Positions 6,313 to 12,494 of a DNA stretch of 12,918 bases are shown here, piece by piece. Under the pieces are notes generated by a model. It did not search any database. It had not been told where the DNA came from and saw only the letters and a program-made list of their open reading frames with translations. The translations under genes were made by a program, and so were the position numbers. The number at the start of each line of letters is the position of its first letter. Position 1 is the stretch's first letter. Location of the stretch: the NCBI GenBank assembly GCA_023259235.1, contig JAHFQQ010000081.1, forward strand, positions 1 through 12,918, read 5' to 3'. The stretch comes from Polaromonas sp. GTDB lineage: Bacteria; Pseudomonadota; Gammaproteobacteria; Burkholderiales; Burkholderiaceae_C.

Positions 6313-6466
6313 GCGTTTGCTGCCGATCGTCGGTGTCGGCTTACCGGCAACCCAATTGATTTCAAGTCAACGGTCGTTCATGACCGGATCTTGACGACCG
6401 TGAACAGCCGCACGGCTGGCTCAAGAACGGACGTTCGAGCGTCACGTAAGCATCCATCGCAGATGC
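6283..6466 (+). other. Inverted-repeat cluster; possible structured RNA or decayed mobile-element end
   Basis: Perfect short dyads follow one another: CCGGTAA/TTACCGG (6294-6300 and 6341-6347, flanked by AATTG/CAATT at 6283 and 6353); GCAGC-GTTT-GCTGC (6310-6323); CCGA-TCG-TCGG (6323-6333); ACGGTCGT/ACGACCGT (6370-6377 and 6394-6401); CAGCCG-CA-CGGCTG (6405-6418); GAACG-GA-CGTTC (6425-6436); GCATC/GATGC (6450-6466). No long open frame or ribosome binding site accompanies them. Strand is set by the promoter-like elements just upstream and is uncertain. Confidence 0.35.
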
Positions 6467-6507
6467 GAAGCCTCGGTCGGACGCAACCCTATGGAATCTC
6501 TGCGTTT

Positions 6508-6528
6508 ACTGTCGGCAAGTTTTACAGT
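6508..6528. promoter_or_regulatory. ACTGT-N11-ACAGT dyad, candidate enhancer-binding-protein site
   Basis: A perfect 5-bp dyad with 11 bp between arms (containing TGT-N11-ACA) lies about 50-70 bp upstream of the sigma-54 promoter, roughly -80 to -95 from its start. That is where sigma-54 activators usually bind. The shape resembles NifA-type TGT-N10-ACA sites. By context the activator could be a PrsR-like regulator of PEP-CTERM genes; this is inference. Confidence 0.4.
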
Positions 6529-6578
6529 CTATGTGTGCTTCGTCAGCTACCTTATTGATATTACTTAATATATAAGTC

Positions 6579-6594
6579 TCGCACGATTCTTGCT
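6579..6594 (+). promoter_or_regulatory. Sigma-54 (-24/-12) promoter of the PEP-CTERM gene
   Basis: TCGCACG-ATTC-TTGCT differs from the RpoN consensus TGGCACG-N4-TTGCW at one base (C for G at -25), and the 10-bp spacing between the two key dinucleotides is exact. It is followed by about 100 nt of leader and the PEP-CTERM start. PEP-CTERM genes of beta-proteobacteria are known to be controlled by PrsK/PrsR with sigma-54, which fits. Confidence 0.55.
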
Positions 6595-6705
6595 TCAACG
6601 TTACGCGATGAAGTTTGTCTCGAGGAGACGGGTTCGAGCGGCCGCGTATGTCGTCCAGCCTAGAGGGGCCCGATTGATTCCAAGAAATCTGCCGAAGGGA
6701 TCTTC

Positions 6706-8100
6706 ATGATGTTCAACAAACCCATTATCAGTTCCTGTGTGTTGCTACTAGCCGCCCTTGGCACTTTGATGTCCCCTGCCATCGCAGCCCCGACGACATA
6801 TAGTCTGCTCGCCACGATCGCCGTGCCGTCGGATGCGGCCAATGTCCAACCGGGCGGGGTCTTCACCGCCTTCGACGTTAGCTTCTTCGACCCGACGACG
6901 CGGCTCTACTATGTGGCCGACCGGTCCAATGCCAGTGTTGACATCTTCTCTGGCGCAAGCCTCTCGTTCCTTGGGCGAGCGACCGGCTTTACCGGACAGG
7001 CGGCGACCACATCGCTGTCTGGCCCGAATGGTGTCCTGGCGGTCACATCGGGCGGAACAACCACACTCTACGCCAGTGATGGCAACAGCACACTCAAGGT
7101 TTTCAACGCGACCAATCCAGCGGCGCCTAGCCTGCTGCAGAGCATTTCCACGGGTGGCGCCTTCCGGGTCGACGATATGGCCTATTCTCCAGTGACCGGA
7201 CAAGTCCTGGTCACGAACAACGCCGACGCCCCGGCGTTCGCGACGCTCTTTCAAACCACTGCCGGTAATGCGCCGGTCACCATCGCCCATACCGGCATCA
7301 GTATTCCCGGCGCCGGGAATTTTGACGGACTGGAACAGGCGGTGTGGAACCCCAACACCGGAACCTTCTTCATCTCTGTGCCGTCGTTCAACGGCGACCA
7401 GGGCGGCGTCGCCGAGATTAAAACCGATGGGACTGTCGGGCGCCTTTACAAGTTCGCGAATATGGGTCTCGCCGCCTGCTCGCCCACCGGTCTCGCGCTT
7501 GGCGCAAGCGGCCACCTTATGGTCGGCTGCGGAACGTCAGGCACCCAGACGGTCGTACTTGACCCGACAGGTACTGGGTCGATCGTCACCACCTTCTCGC
7601 AGATCAGCGGCACCGATGAAATTTGGTATGACCCGACACTGGAAGATTTCTTTGTTACTGGCGTAGATGCCGGTGGACGGGTCTTCGACGTGATCAGCGA
7701 CACGTCTGACACCCTATTACAGTCCGTCTCATTAGGAGTATCGTCGAACCCGCATTCGATCGCGGTCGATCCGCTGAGCGGCGATGTTTTCGTACCGCTT
7801 GCCGGGAGCACCCTAGCCGTCCCGGACCCAGTGTGCCCGCTCGGCTGCATCGCTGTGTACTCGCAGACAGTTCCGGAGCCCGACACGCTGGCACTTCTCG
7901 GCATCGGTGCCGCTGGCCTCGCGTGGCGTCGGCGGAAACAATTACCTGTATTTCGGCTTTGCAGCGCAACCAGTCGGTCACGAACGGCAGGTCTCTGGAA
8001 GCTCAACGACAATTTTTTACCTGCCGTTGAGCCTGACGCAGTTCATCAAGTTTCATCGGGGGATTCGGCTTTGCAACGAGAACTGCCTGCGGGCTGCTAA
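6706..8100 (+). CDS. Secreted PEP-CTERM protein with beta-propeller-like repeats and an abnormal C-terminal extension
   Basis: A 464-codon frame. Residues 1-28 are a Sec signal peptide (hydrophobic CVLLLAALGTLM, cleavage near AIA-A). The body (about 30-385) repeats short blocks such as DPTTRLYYVADRSNASVDIF, SPVTGQVLVTNN and DPLSGDVFVPLAG, in the manner of NHL/YVTN beta-propellers. A textbook PEP-CTERM sorting signal follows: VPEP (389-392), a hydrophobic segment (394-407) and RRRK (408-411). Exosortase normally processes such proteins for the envelope or extracellular matrix, and they end a few residues after the Arg cluster. Here 52 more residues follow, Ser/Arg-rich and without a recognisable fold. 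Leu413 (TTA, 7942-7944) is one base from TAA, so the original stop may have been lost. The start is supported by AAGGG 8 nt upstream. No exosortase lies in the window. Confidence 0.85.
   Translation: MMFNKPIISSCVLLLAALGTLMSPAIAAPTTYSLLATIAVPSDAANVQPGGVFTAFDVSFFDPTTRLYYVADRSNASVDIFSGASLSFLGRATGFTGQAATTSLSGPNGVLAVTSGGTTTLYASDGNSTLKVFNATNPAAPSLLQSISTGGAFRVDDMAYSPVTGQVLVTNNADAPAFATLFQTTAGNAPVTIAHTGISIPGAGNFDGLEQAVWNPNTGTFFISVPSFNGDQGGVAEIKTDGTVGRLYKFANMGLAACSPTGLALGASGHLMVGCGTSGTQTVVLDPTGTGSIVTTFSQISGTDEIWYDPTLEDFFVTGVDAGGRVFDVISDTSDTLLQSVSLGVSSNPHSIAVDPLSGDVFVPLAGSTLAVPDPVCPLGCIAVYSQTVPEPDTLALLGIGAAGLAWRRRKQLPVFRLCSATSRSRTAGLWKLNDNFLPAVEPDAVHQVSSGDSALQRELPAGC
7983..8032 (+). repeat. Two overlapping, mutually exclusive inverted repeats
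   Basis: AACGGCAGGT (7983-7992) pairs perfectly with ACCTGCCGTT (8019-8028). GCTCAACG (8001-8008) pairs perfectly with CGTTGAGC (8025-8032). The right arms share 8025-8028, so only one stem can form at a time. A T6 run (8013-8018) lies in both loops. The element sits about 40 bp after the probable original end of the PEP-CTERM gene, so it may be its former 3' untranslated structure. Confidence 0.5.
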
Positions 8101-8324
8101 TCCGGTCCTGAAGAATTGACCCTACTTGCATGTCAAACGAATTTGGCGGGTTAATCGTTCTTGCTAAATTGGTAAAAAGTATTCGCCGCAGGAAAATGAA
8201 GACCCGACAACCGTCGCGTTGCGGCATCGCAATCAATTGCCGCCGTCAATATGGAGAACAAGCAATGAAGATGCAAGTCAAATGTTTAGTTTTCTCAGGC
8301 GCTGACTGCCTGAATAAAAGAAGC

Positions 8325-9254
8325 ATGAAGCGTTTCAAAACATGGATCGCAGCTAGCCTGCTCACGTTCCTGGCAGTCGCTCCCACGGCTTGGTCGGCGG
8401 GTGCACCCAGTGCTCCGCAGATCAAGCAGGCCAGCGTCAACGGCGTCACGCTCGTCTATCAGGAGCAGGGGGATGGTGCGCCCGTGGTTTTCATTCACGG
8501 TTGCTGCACAGACTACCGCGCCTGGGATGCGCAACGTCAAGCCATCGGGCCGCACTATCGCTTCATCGCTCTCAACATGCGTTATTTCGGGACAGCCCCG
8601 TGGCCCGATGGTGAATCGAAATACTCGCAGCAGACGGACGCGGACGATATTGCCGCCTTCATTCGCGGTTTAAACGCCGGTCCGGTGGACCTCGTCGGCT
8701 GGTCATACAGCGGTCCGATCGTCATGTTGGTGGTGTTGCAGCATCCGGAGCTGGTGCACAGCCTGACTATCCATGAGCCAGGTACGATAAGCTACGTTAC
8801 CGACCCCGCTATCGCCAAGACCGCGAACGAGGATCGCGCGGCCGCGTTGGGGCCTGCGATCGCGGCAGCGAAGGTCAGCGACTTCGCAAGTGTGGCTCGG
8901 CTTACGCCGATCGGGGTCAACCACCAGCCTGATTTCTGGGAGACCACGACGCCGGAAATTCGTACGATGTTCCTCGACAATGCCCGCACCTGGACGCTCG
9001 CTCTTGCGGCACCGCCGCAACCTCACATCACGTGCGATATGCTTCATCAGATCAAGATACCGGTATTGATCACCGTCGGCAAAGACACACGCTCTTACTA
9101 CCACATTGCCTCGGAGGGAGCGGCCGCTTGCATTCCCGGCGTCCAGTTTGTCACCATACCTGGCCGCCATTTGGCGATCGCGCAGCAGCCCGAGGCGTTC
9201 AATGCGGCGCTGCTGACATTGCTTGCAAAGGCGGGTTCGCAACCGAAGCCCTGA
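8325..9254 (+). CDS. Exported alpha/beta-hydrolase
   Basis: A 309-residue alpha/beta-hydrolase-fold protein, numbered from the ATG at 8325. Residues 1-25 are a signal peptide (MKRFK, hydrophobic WIAASLLTFLAV, cleavage near AWSA-G). The oxyanion HG motif is at 58-59. The nucleophile elbow VGWSYSG (124-130) puts Ser127 as nucleophile, with Ser where most families have Gly, giving G-x-S-x-S. Asp254 (VGKD) and His282 (PGRH) complete the triad, so it should be active, probably on small esters or similar substrates in the periplasm or outside. The start is open: an in-frame ATG at 8265 has the better ribosome site (GGAG 8 nt upstream) and adds 20 residues before the signal peptide. The extra codons (TTA, AGA, TGT, TCA) look non-native, so 8325 is preferred. 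A still earlier ATG at 8130 is unlikely. Confidence 0.85.
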   Translation: MKRFKTWIAASLLTFLAVAPTAWSAGAPSAPQIKQASVNGVTLVYQEQGDGAPVVFIHGCCTDYRAWDAQRQAIGPHYRFIALNMRYFGTAPWPDGESKYSQQTDADDIAAFIRGLNAGPVDLVGWSYSGPIVMLVVLQHPELVHSLTIHEPGTISYVTDPAIAKTANEDRAAALGPAIAAAKVSDFASVARLTPIGVNHQPDFWETTTPEIRTMFLDNARTWTLALAAPPQPHITCDMLHQIKIPVLITVGKDTRSYYHIASEGAAACIPGVQFVTIPGRHLAIAQQPEAFNAALLTLLAKAGSQPKP

Positions 9255-9369
9255 TCGACACAAGGCGGATGACCATCAAATTTGGAAGTCCAGTCCGTAG
9301 CGGTACGTAGTTTGGTTGTACAGCGGTAGCTGTCAGTTACGACGGGCAACCACCCGCAAGGAGACTCCC

Positions 9370-9864
9370 ATGGATTCATGTTCGAAATCATCGAGTAACG
9401 CCGTACGCATGCTTGGCATATGCGTTGCTGCCGCAGCAATTCTATGCAGCGCGTGCGCTTCCGCGCCGGCCGAAGACGACCCCATGGGGATAGCCAAGGC
9501 TTTCGCCGTGAAGTACGAAGCTGCCGTCGCCGCGAAGGATGCCCCGGCGATTTCCAACCTCTTCACACCCGAAGGCGTATTCCAAAATGTGCTGGGTGTG
9601 TTCAAAGGCAGGTCTGCAATCCAGGGTCTGCGGGAAGCCGGGTTCAAGCGGGGCCTCGTCAAGGAAGCGCTTTTCGTGACGGACGCTCACCGTGTCGGCA
9701 ACGTCATCATCGAGAGAGGCGACAACATCCTCTATCTGGCGTCGAATGGTAGCACCACCGAAGTCAAAGGGCGCTGGGCAGGCGTGCTGCTTAAGTCGGG
9801 AAACGAATGGCAGCTGGACGCGGTGACGGCCATCGTGGTCCCGGCACCGCCGCCGAAGCCCTAG
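9370..9864 (+). CDS. Exported NTF2-like (SnoaL/DUF4440-type) protein
   Basis: A 164-residue protein with an N-terminal export signal (hydrophobic MLGICVAAAAILCSA). Cleavage may be after ASA near residue 32 by signal peptidase I. Cys29 in LCSAC could be lipidated, but the -3 residue is Cys rather than Leu, so lipoprotein status is uncertain. The mature part fits the NTF2-like cone fold used by SnoaL and DUF4440 proteins: helix AKAFAVKYEAAVAAKD, then AISNLFTPEGVFQNVLGVFKGRSAIQGL, and C-terminal strands with RWAGVLLKSGNEWQLDAV. These bind or act on small hydrophobic ligands. The function here is unknown. The ATG at 9370 has AGGAG 7 nt upstream, which rules out the longer frame. It lies 115 bp after the hydrolase and could be co-transcribed with it. 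The Pro-rich tail VPAPPPKP is short and unstructured. Confidence 0.75.
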   Translation: MDSCSKSSSNAVRMLGICVAAAAILCSACASAPAEDDPMGIAKAFAVKYEAAVAAKDAPAISNLFTPEGVFQNVLGVFKGRSAIQGLREAGFKRGLVKEALFVTDAHRVGNVIIERGDNILYLASNGSTTEVKGRWAGVLLKSGNEWQLDAVTAIVVPAPPPKP

Positions 9865-9878
9865 CCGAAGCGCGGCTA
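9862..9878 (+). terminator. Weak stem at the stop codon of the NTF2-like gene
   Basis: TAGCCG (9862-9867) pairs with CGGCTA (9873-9878) across a 5-nt loop, starting at the stop codon. There is no T-run after it, so any termination role is doubtful. Confidence 0.2.
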
Positions 9879-9958
9879 AAGCAACCCCTCCGCCATCATC
9901 GACGCCCGACGAAGCACAAGGATCGTTTTGGGAAACGCTGATAGACAGCCGTGAAGTG

Positions 9959-9996
9959 TAGTAATACTGACACCAAAAAATAGTAATGTTGCCACT
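9959..9996 (-). mobile_element. Possible decayed IS end (tandem terminal-repeat-like 16-mers)
   Basis: TAGTAATACTGACACC (9959-9974) and TAGTAATGTTGCCACT (9981-9996) agree at 12 of 16 bases and are offset by 22 bp, with an A-run between. Read on the minus strand they are GTGTCAGTATTACTA-like and GTGGCAACATTACTA-like units. Directly repeated units near the tip are a feature of IS21-family ends. No transposase remnant is seen, so this is a guess from pattern. Confidence 0.25.
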
Positions 9997-10113
9997 AACT
10001 GCCGTCTATGTCGGCTTTCGAGAGGGCAGTTCGGCGAACTCAATGTCAGGAAGCAGTCTTGTGCCGTCCTTGACTGTAGGCACTGGTGGCGTTCCGTTGC
10101 TTGAGCCCGGTAT

Positions 10114-10138
10114 CCCCCCGTTCATGTAACACGGGGGG
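10114..10138. repeat. CCCCCCG/CGGGGGG hairpin
   Basis: CCCCCCG (10114-10120) and CGGGGGG (10132-10138) pair perfectly over an 11-nt loop. No T-run follows on either side, so it is not a standard terminator. It lies 218 bp downstream of the aminotransferase stop (minus strand) and directly before an orphan ATG on the plus strand. Confidence 0.4.
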
Positions 10139-10355
10139 CTATGAATACAAAGCCGAATGGTAAGGTCCCAATTGCATCATGTCTCCCTCTAAAACAAGGA
10201 GATGTTCAGCAGGATCAAAAACTACGAAACCTTGCTGCAACTGTAAAAATGGAAATTGGCGCCCTTCTTGCACCCATTTCGGTACGTGATTGGCTACCCA
10301 CGCTGGGCTCGATTCACAGATCCAAAAGCAGATTCAGTATTACCCGCGCGTCCGA

Positions 10356-11552
10356 CTAAACCGCCCGCCCCAACCGCCCCACCCCTTCCTCAATCTTCGC
10401 CACATCCGCTGTAGCAAAACTGAGCCTGAAGGTCGCCACATCCGGATGGTTCGCGTAAAACGGCGCTCCCGGCACAAAGGCCACGCCCTTCTCAATCGCC
10501 CTCTTCGCAAACTCGCCGGCATCCTTGGTCTTGCCGCCCGCGCCGGTCAGCCGGGCCCAGAAGAACAGGCCGCCCTGCGGCTGCGTGAATTCAACCGCGT
10601 CGCCCAGTTCGCGCTTGAGCGCAGCGCCCATGGCCACAGCGCGCTCGCCATAGACCTTGCGCACCCTGGCCAGGGTGGCGGGCATGCGCCCGGCCTTCAG
10701 GTACTGCGCGGCGGTGGCCTGGGCGAAGGTGCTGGTGTGGGCGTCGCTGAACTGTTTGCACATGGTGGCTTTGGCCAGCAGCTCGGGCGGCGCAATCATC
10801 CAGCCCACGCGCAGGCCGGGGCTCAGCACCTTGCTCATGCTGCCGCAGTGCGCCAGCCAGTCGCGGCTGCCGGGAACGTCCTTCGACAGGCTCAGGATGC
10901 TCGGCGGCGGGGCCGCGTTGAAATAAAGGTCGCCATAGGGATCGTCTTCGACGATCAGGGTCTGGTGCTTCACGGCCATGGCCAGCACTTGTTTGCGGCG
11001 CTCGGCGCTCAGCGTAGCGCCGCTCGGGTTGCCGAAGGTGGGAATCAGGTACACCAGTTTGGGCTTGTGCTCGGCGATGAGCTTTTCCAGCTCGTCGGTC
11101 TTCACACCGTTCGCATCAATCGGCGCGCTGATGAGGTCTGCGCCATACAACCTGAAACACTGGATGGTGGCCAGAAACGTCGGGCCTTCCACAATCACCT
11201 TGTCGCCGGGCGAAATCATGGTTTTGCCCAGCAGGTCGAGCGCCTGCTGGCTGCCGGTGGTGACGATCAGGCCCTCGGGCGCCAGGTCTTTCACGCCCTT
11301 GCTGGCCATGAAGGCGGCGAGCTGTTCGCGCAAGGGTTGGTAGCCTTCGGTGGCGCCGTATTGCAGCGCCGCGCCGGGGTCTTCTGTCAGCGCCGTATTG
11401 ACGGCCTGGCGAATGCCGTCCACATCGAACATGGCGGAGTCGGGAAAACCACCGGCAAAGCTGATGATGCCGGGCTTGCCGAGCAGTTTGAAGAGTTCAC
11501 GGATGGCGGAGGTTTCTACATTGTTGAGGCGGTCGGCAAATGGCAGAGGCAT
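10356..11552 (-). CDS. PLP-dependent aminotransferase, class I/II (fold type I)
   Basis: A complete 398-residue cytoplasmic aminotransferase. Lys241 in GSMSKVLSPGLRVGW is the Schiff-base lysine. Asn175 (FGNPSG), Asp204 and Tyr206 (EDDPYGD) hold the cofactor, and Arg376 (FRLSFAT) binds the substrate alpha-carboxylate. The N-terminal IISFAGGFPDSAMF and LQYGATEGYQPLRE blocks place it with the 2-aminoadipate/aromatic/branched-chain aminotransferases (LysN/ARO8-like group); the exact amino donor is not readable. Residues 219-226 (ILSLSKDV) are encoded by a dispersed repeat (10874-10899). The ATG at 11552 has no Shine-Dalgarno site, only TTTTCCC before it, but the N-terminus is typical and no later start fits. 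It is divergent from nth with 14 bp between start codons, so its promoter must lie inside nth. Confidence 0.92.
   Translation of the reverse strand: MPLPFADRLNNVETSAIRELFKLLGKPGIISFAGGFPDSAMFDVDGIRQAVNTALTEDPGAALQYGATEGYQPLREQLAAFMASKGVKDLAPEGLIVTTGSQQALDLLGKTMISPGDKVIVEGPTFLATIQCFRLYGADLISAPIDANGVKTDELEKLIAEHKPKLVYLIPTFGNPSGATLSAERRKQVLAMAVKHQTLIVEDDPYGDLYFNAAPPPSILSLSKDVPGSRDWLAHCGSMSKVLSPGLRVGWMIAPPELLAKATMCKQFSDAHTSTFAQATAAQYLKAGRMPATLARVRKVYGERAVAMGAALKRELGDAVEFTQPQGGLFFWARLTGAGGKTKDAGEFAKRAIEKGVAFVPGAPFYANHPDVATFRLSFATADVAKIEEGVGRLGRAV
10874..10899. repeat. Dispersed 'CTTCGACAGGCTCAGGA' repeat inside the aminotransferase gene
   Basis: GTCCTTCGACAGGCTCAGGA is the core of a short repeat that I recall as abundant in many proteobacterial genomes, often seen as translated fragments such as FDRLRM or SLSKD. 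Here it is in frame within the aminotransferase, encoding SLSKD in the loop after NAAPPPS and before PGSRDW, so the enzyme tolerates it. Confidence 0.6.
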
Positions 11553-11566
11553 GGGAAAATCAATTC

Positions 11567-12205
11567 ATGAAAAAAGAAAACATCGAGCCGTTTTTTGCCG
11601 CATTGAAGGCGGCCAATCCCCAGCCCAATACCGAACTTGAGTATACGAGCGTGTTCGAGCTGCTGGTGGCCGTGCTGCTGAGCGCCCAAGCCACCGATGT
11701 GAGCGTGAACAAGGCCACGCGCCGGCTGTTCCCGGTGGCCAACACGCCGCAGAAGATTCTCGACCTCGGGCTGGAAGGCCTGGAGGGCTACATCAAGACC
11801 ATCGGCCTGTTCCGCAGCAAGGCCAGGCACCTGATGGAGGCCTGCCGCATCCTGCTGGAGCAGCACGGCGGCCGGGTGCCGCGCACGCGCGCGGCGCTGC
11901 AGGCCCTGCCAGGCGTGGGCCGCAAGACGGCCAATGTGGTGCTGAACGTGGCGTTTGGCGAACCCACCATGGCGGTGGACACGCACATCTTTCGCGTCAG
12001 CAACCGCACCGGGCTGGCACCGGGCAAGACTCCGCTGGAAGTTGAGTTGAAGCTGCTCAAGCGCGTTCCGCCCGCCTACCTGGTGGATGCGCACCACTGG
12101 CTGATCCTGCATGGCCGCTATGTATGCCTGGCGCGCAAGCCGCTGTGCTGGCAGTGCGGTGTGGCGCAGTTTTGCGATTTCACACCCAAGACGCCAGCCC
12201 CATGA
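11567..12205 (+). CDS. nth: Endonuclease III (DNA glycosylase/AP lyase)
   Basis: A 212-residue, full-length endonuclease III of base excision repair. It removes oxidised pyrimidines and nicks the abasic site. The helix-hairpin-helix LPGVGRKTANVV (about 114-125) contains catalytic Lys120. Asp138 in VDTHIFRVSNR is the second catalytic residue. Cys187, Cys194, Cys197 and Cys203 have the C-x6-C-x2-C-x5-C spacing of the [4Fe-4S] cluster. All key residues are present. The start MKKENIEPFF at 11567 is preferred because homologues begin this way. An in-frame ATG at 11540 would overlap the divergent aminotransferase and has no better ribosome site; the site before 11567 is also weak. The stop overlaps an ATG (ATGA) of a 49-codon frame that I do not consider a gene. 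Confidence 0.95.
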   Translation: MKKENIEPFFAALKAANPQPNTELEYTSVFELLVAVLLSAQATDVSVNKATRRLFPVANTPQKILDLGLEGLEGYIKTIGLFRSKARHLMEACRILLEQHGGRVPRTRAALQALPGVGRKTANVVLNVAFGEPTMAVDTHIFRVSNRTGLAPGKTPLEVELKLLKRVPPAYLVDAHHWLILHGRYVCLARKPLCWQCGVAQFCDFTPKTPAP

Positions 12206-12494
12206 GCTTTTTAATCATGGCGGGCAAATTCCTCGCCGCTTGTGGCGTTCCCTGCGTAAGCTTGAAAGATAAGCCAATATCTTCACAAGAGGCGACAGGG
12301 CCTATGCCACCAATGGAAGCGCCATCGAGCCAGCGCCGGCGCCGGCTATAGTAAGAACCTGATGGCGCGTAAAAGAGCGAAGTGTGGTTTTCCATAAATG
12401 TTTGCATTCATAAGGGTGGCAGGGTAAGCTTGTTTTTCTTAGAATGCCGTGAGTCGAATTTTTTACAATATCCAACAAAAAAAAGGAGATACCC
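12206..12494. other. Spacer between nth and the ABC-transporter gene, with nested inverted repeats
   Basis: No convincing gene. GCGCCATC (12319-12326) and GATGGCGC (12361-12368) are perfect inverted repeats that enclose a 20-bp GC palindrome with one mismatch pair (12328-12347). There is no T-run, but the structure could end or protect the nth message. A -10-like TAGAAT (12440-12445) without a clear -35, and the strong AAGGAGAT site (12483-12490), precede the next gene. Confidence 0.45.

Larger units (their letters stand above)
6230..6705. other. Gene-free region rich in inverted repeats, ahead of the PEP-CTERM gene
   Basis: No convincing protein gene is seen in these 476 bp. Close to the regulator stop, CCGCCTTG (6240-6247) can pair with CAAGCGG (6266-6272) with one bulge, a weak terminator without a T-run. 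From 6283 to 6466 there is a dense run of inverted repeats, listed separately. From 6508 to 6594 there are an upstream dyad and a sigma-54-type promoter. The leader 6605-6705 has a small hairpin (GTCTC-GAG-GAGAC, 6617-6629). Base composition falls to AT-rich around 6550-6575, just upstream of the promoter. Confidence 0.6.
9865..10355. other. Gene-free region between the exported-protein genes and the aminotransferase
   Basis: About 490 bp without a convincing gene. It holds a weak stem at 9862-9878, two tandem related 16-mers at 9959-9996, an inverted repeat AACTGCC/GGCAGTT (9997-10003 and 10025-10031), a C6/G6 hairpin at 10114-10138, and an AT-richer stretch with a 72-codon open frame (10141-10359) that has no ribosome binding site and unusual codon use. 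The mix suggests mobile-element decay at an accessory-region border. Confidence 0.5.

Noticed and set aside
8001..8032. Integron attC-like site: GCTCAAC fits RYYYAAC and GTTGAGC fits GTTRRRY
   Set aside because: The whole dyad is only 32 bp, well below the usual attC size, no L boxes with offset bases are seen, and there is no integrase or cassette pattern.
8130..8264. Longer N-terminus for the alpha/beta hydrolase from the ATG at 8130
   Set aside because: It would put 65 basic and Cys-containing residues before a normal signal peptide, and there is no ribosome site.
10141..10359. 72-codon plus-strand frame as a gene
   Set aside because: No Shine-Dalgarno site (GGGGGGCT before the ATG), no known family and odd codon use. 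Kept only as a compositional oddity.
10290..11570. 426-codon plus-strand frame opposite the aminotransferase
   Set aside because: It is a His/Gln/Arg/Gly-rich shadow of a complete aminotransferase with all catalytic residues on the minus strand.
12202..12351. 49-codon frame starting in the ATGA overlap with the nth stop
   Set aside because: It ends in QRRRRL encoded by the GC palindrome, has no recognisable domain, and the ATGA overlap is likely chance.
12180..12407. 75-codon minus-strand frame across the nth/ABC spacer
   Set aside because: It overlaps the nth 3' end, lacks a ribosome site and runs through the inverted repeats. Some stretches look protein-like but I recognise no family.
12453..12467. 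GTCG...TTTTTTACA stretch resembling the 6511-6526 segment upstream of the PEP-CTERM gene
   Set aside because: It lacks the ACTGT/ACAGT dyad, the spacing differs, and no -24/-12 promoter follows it.
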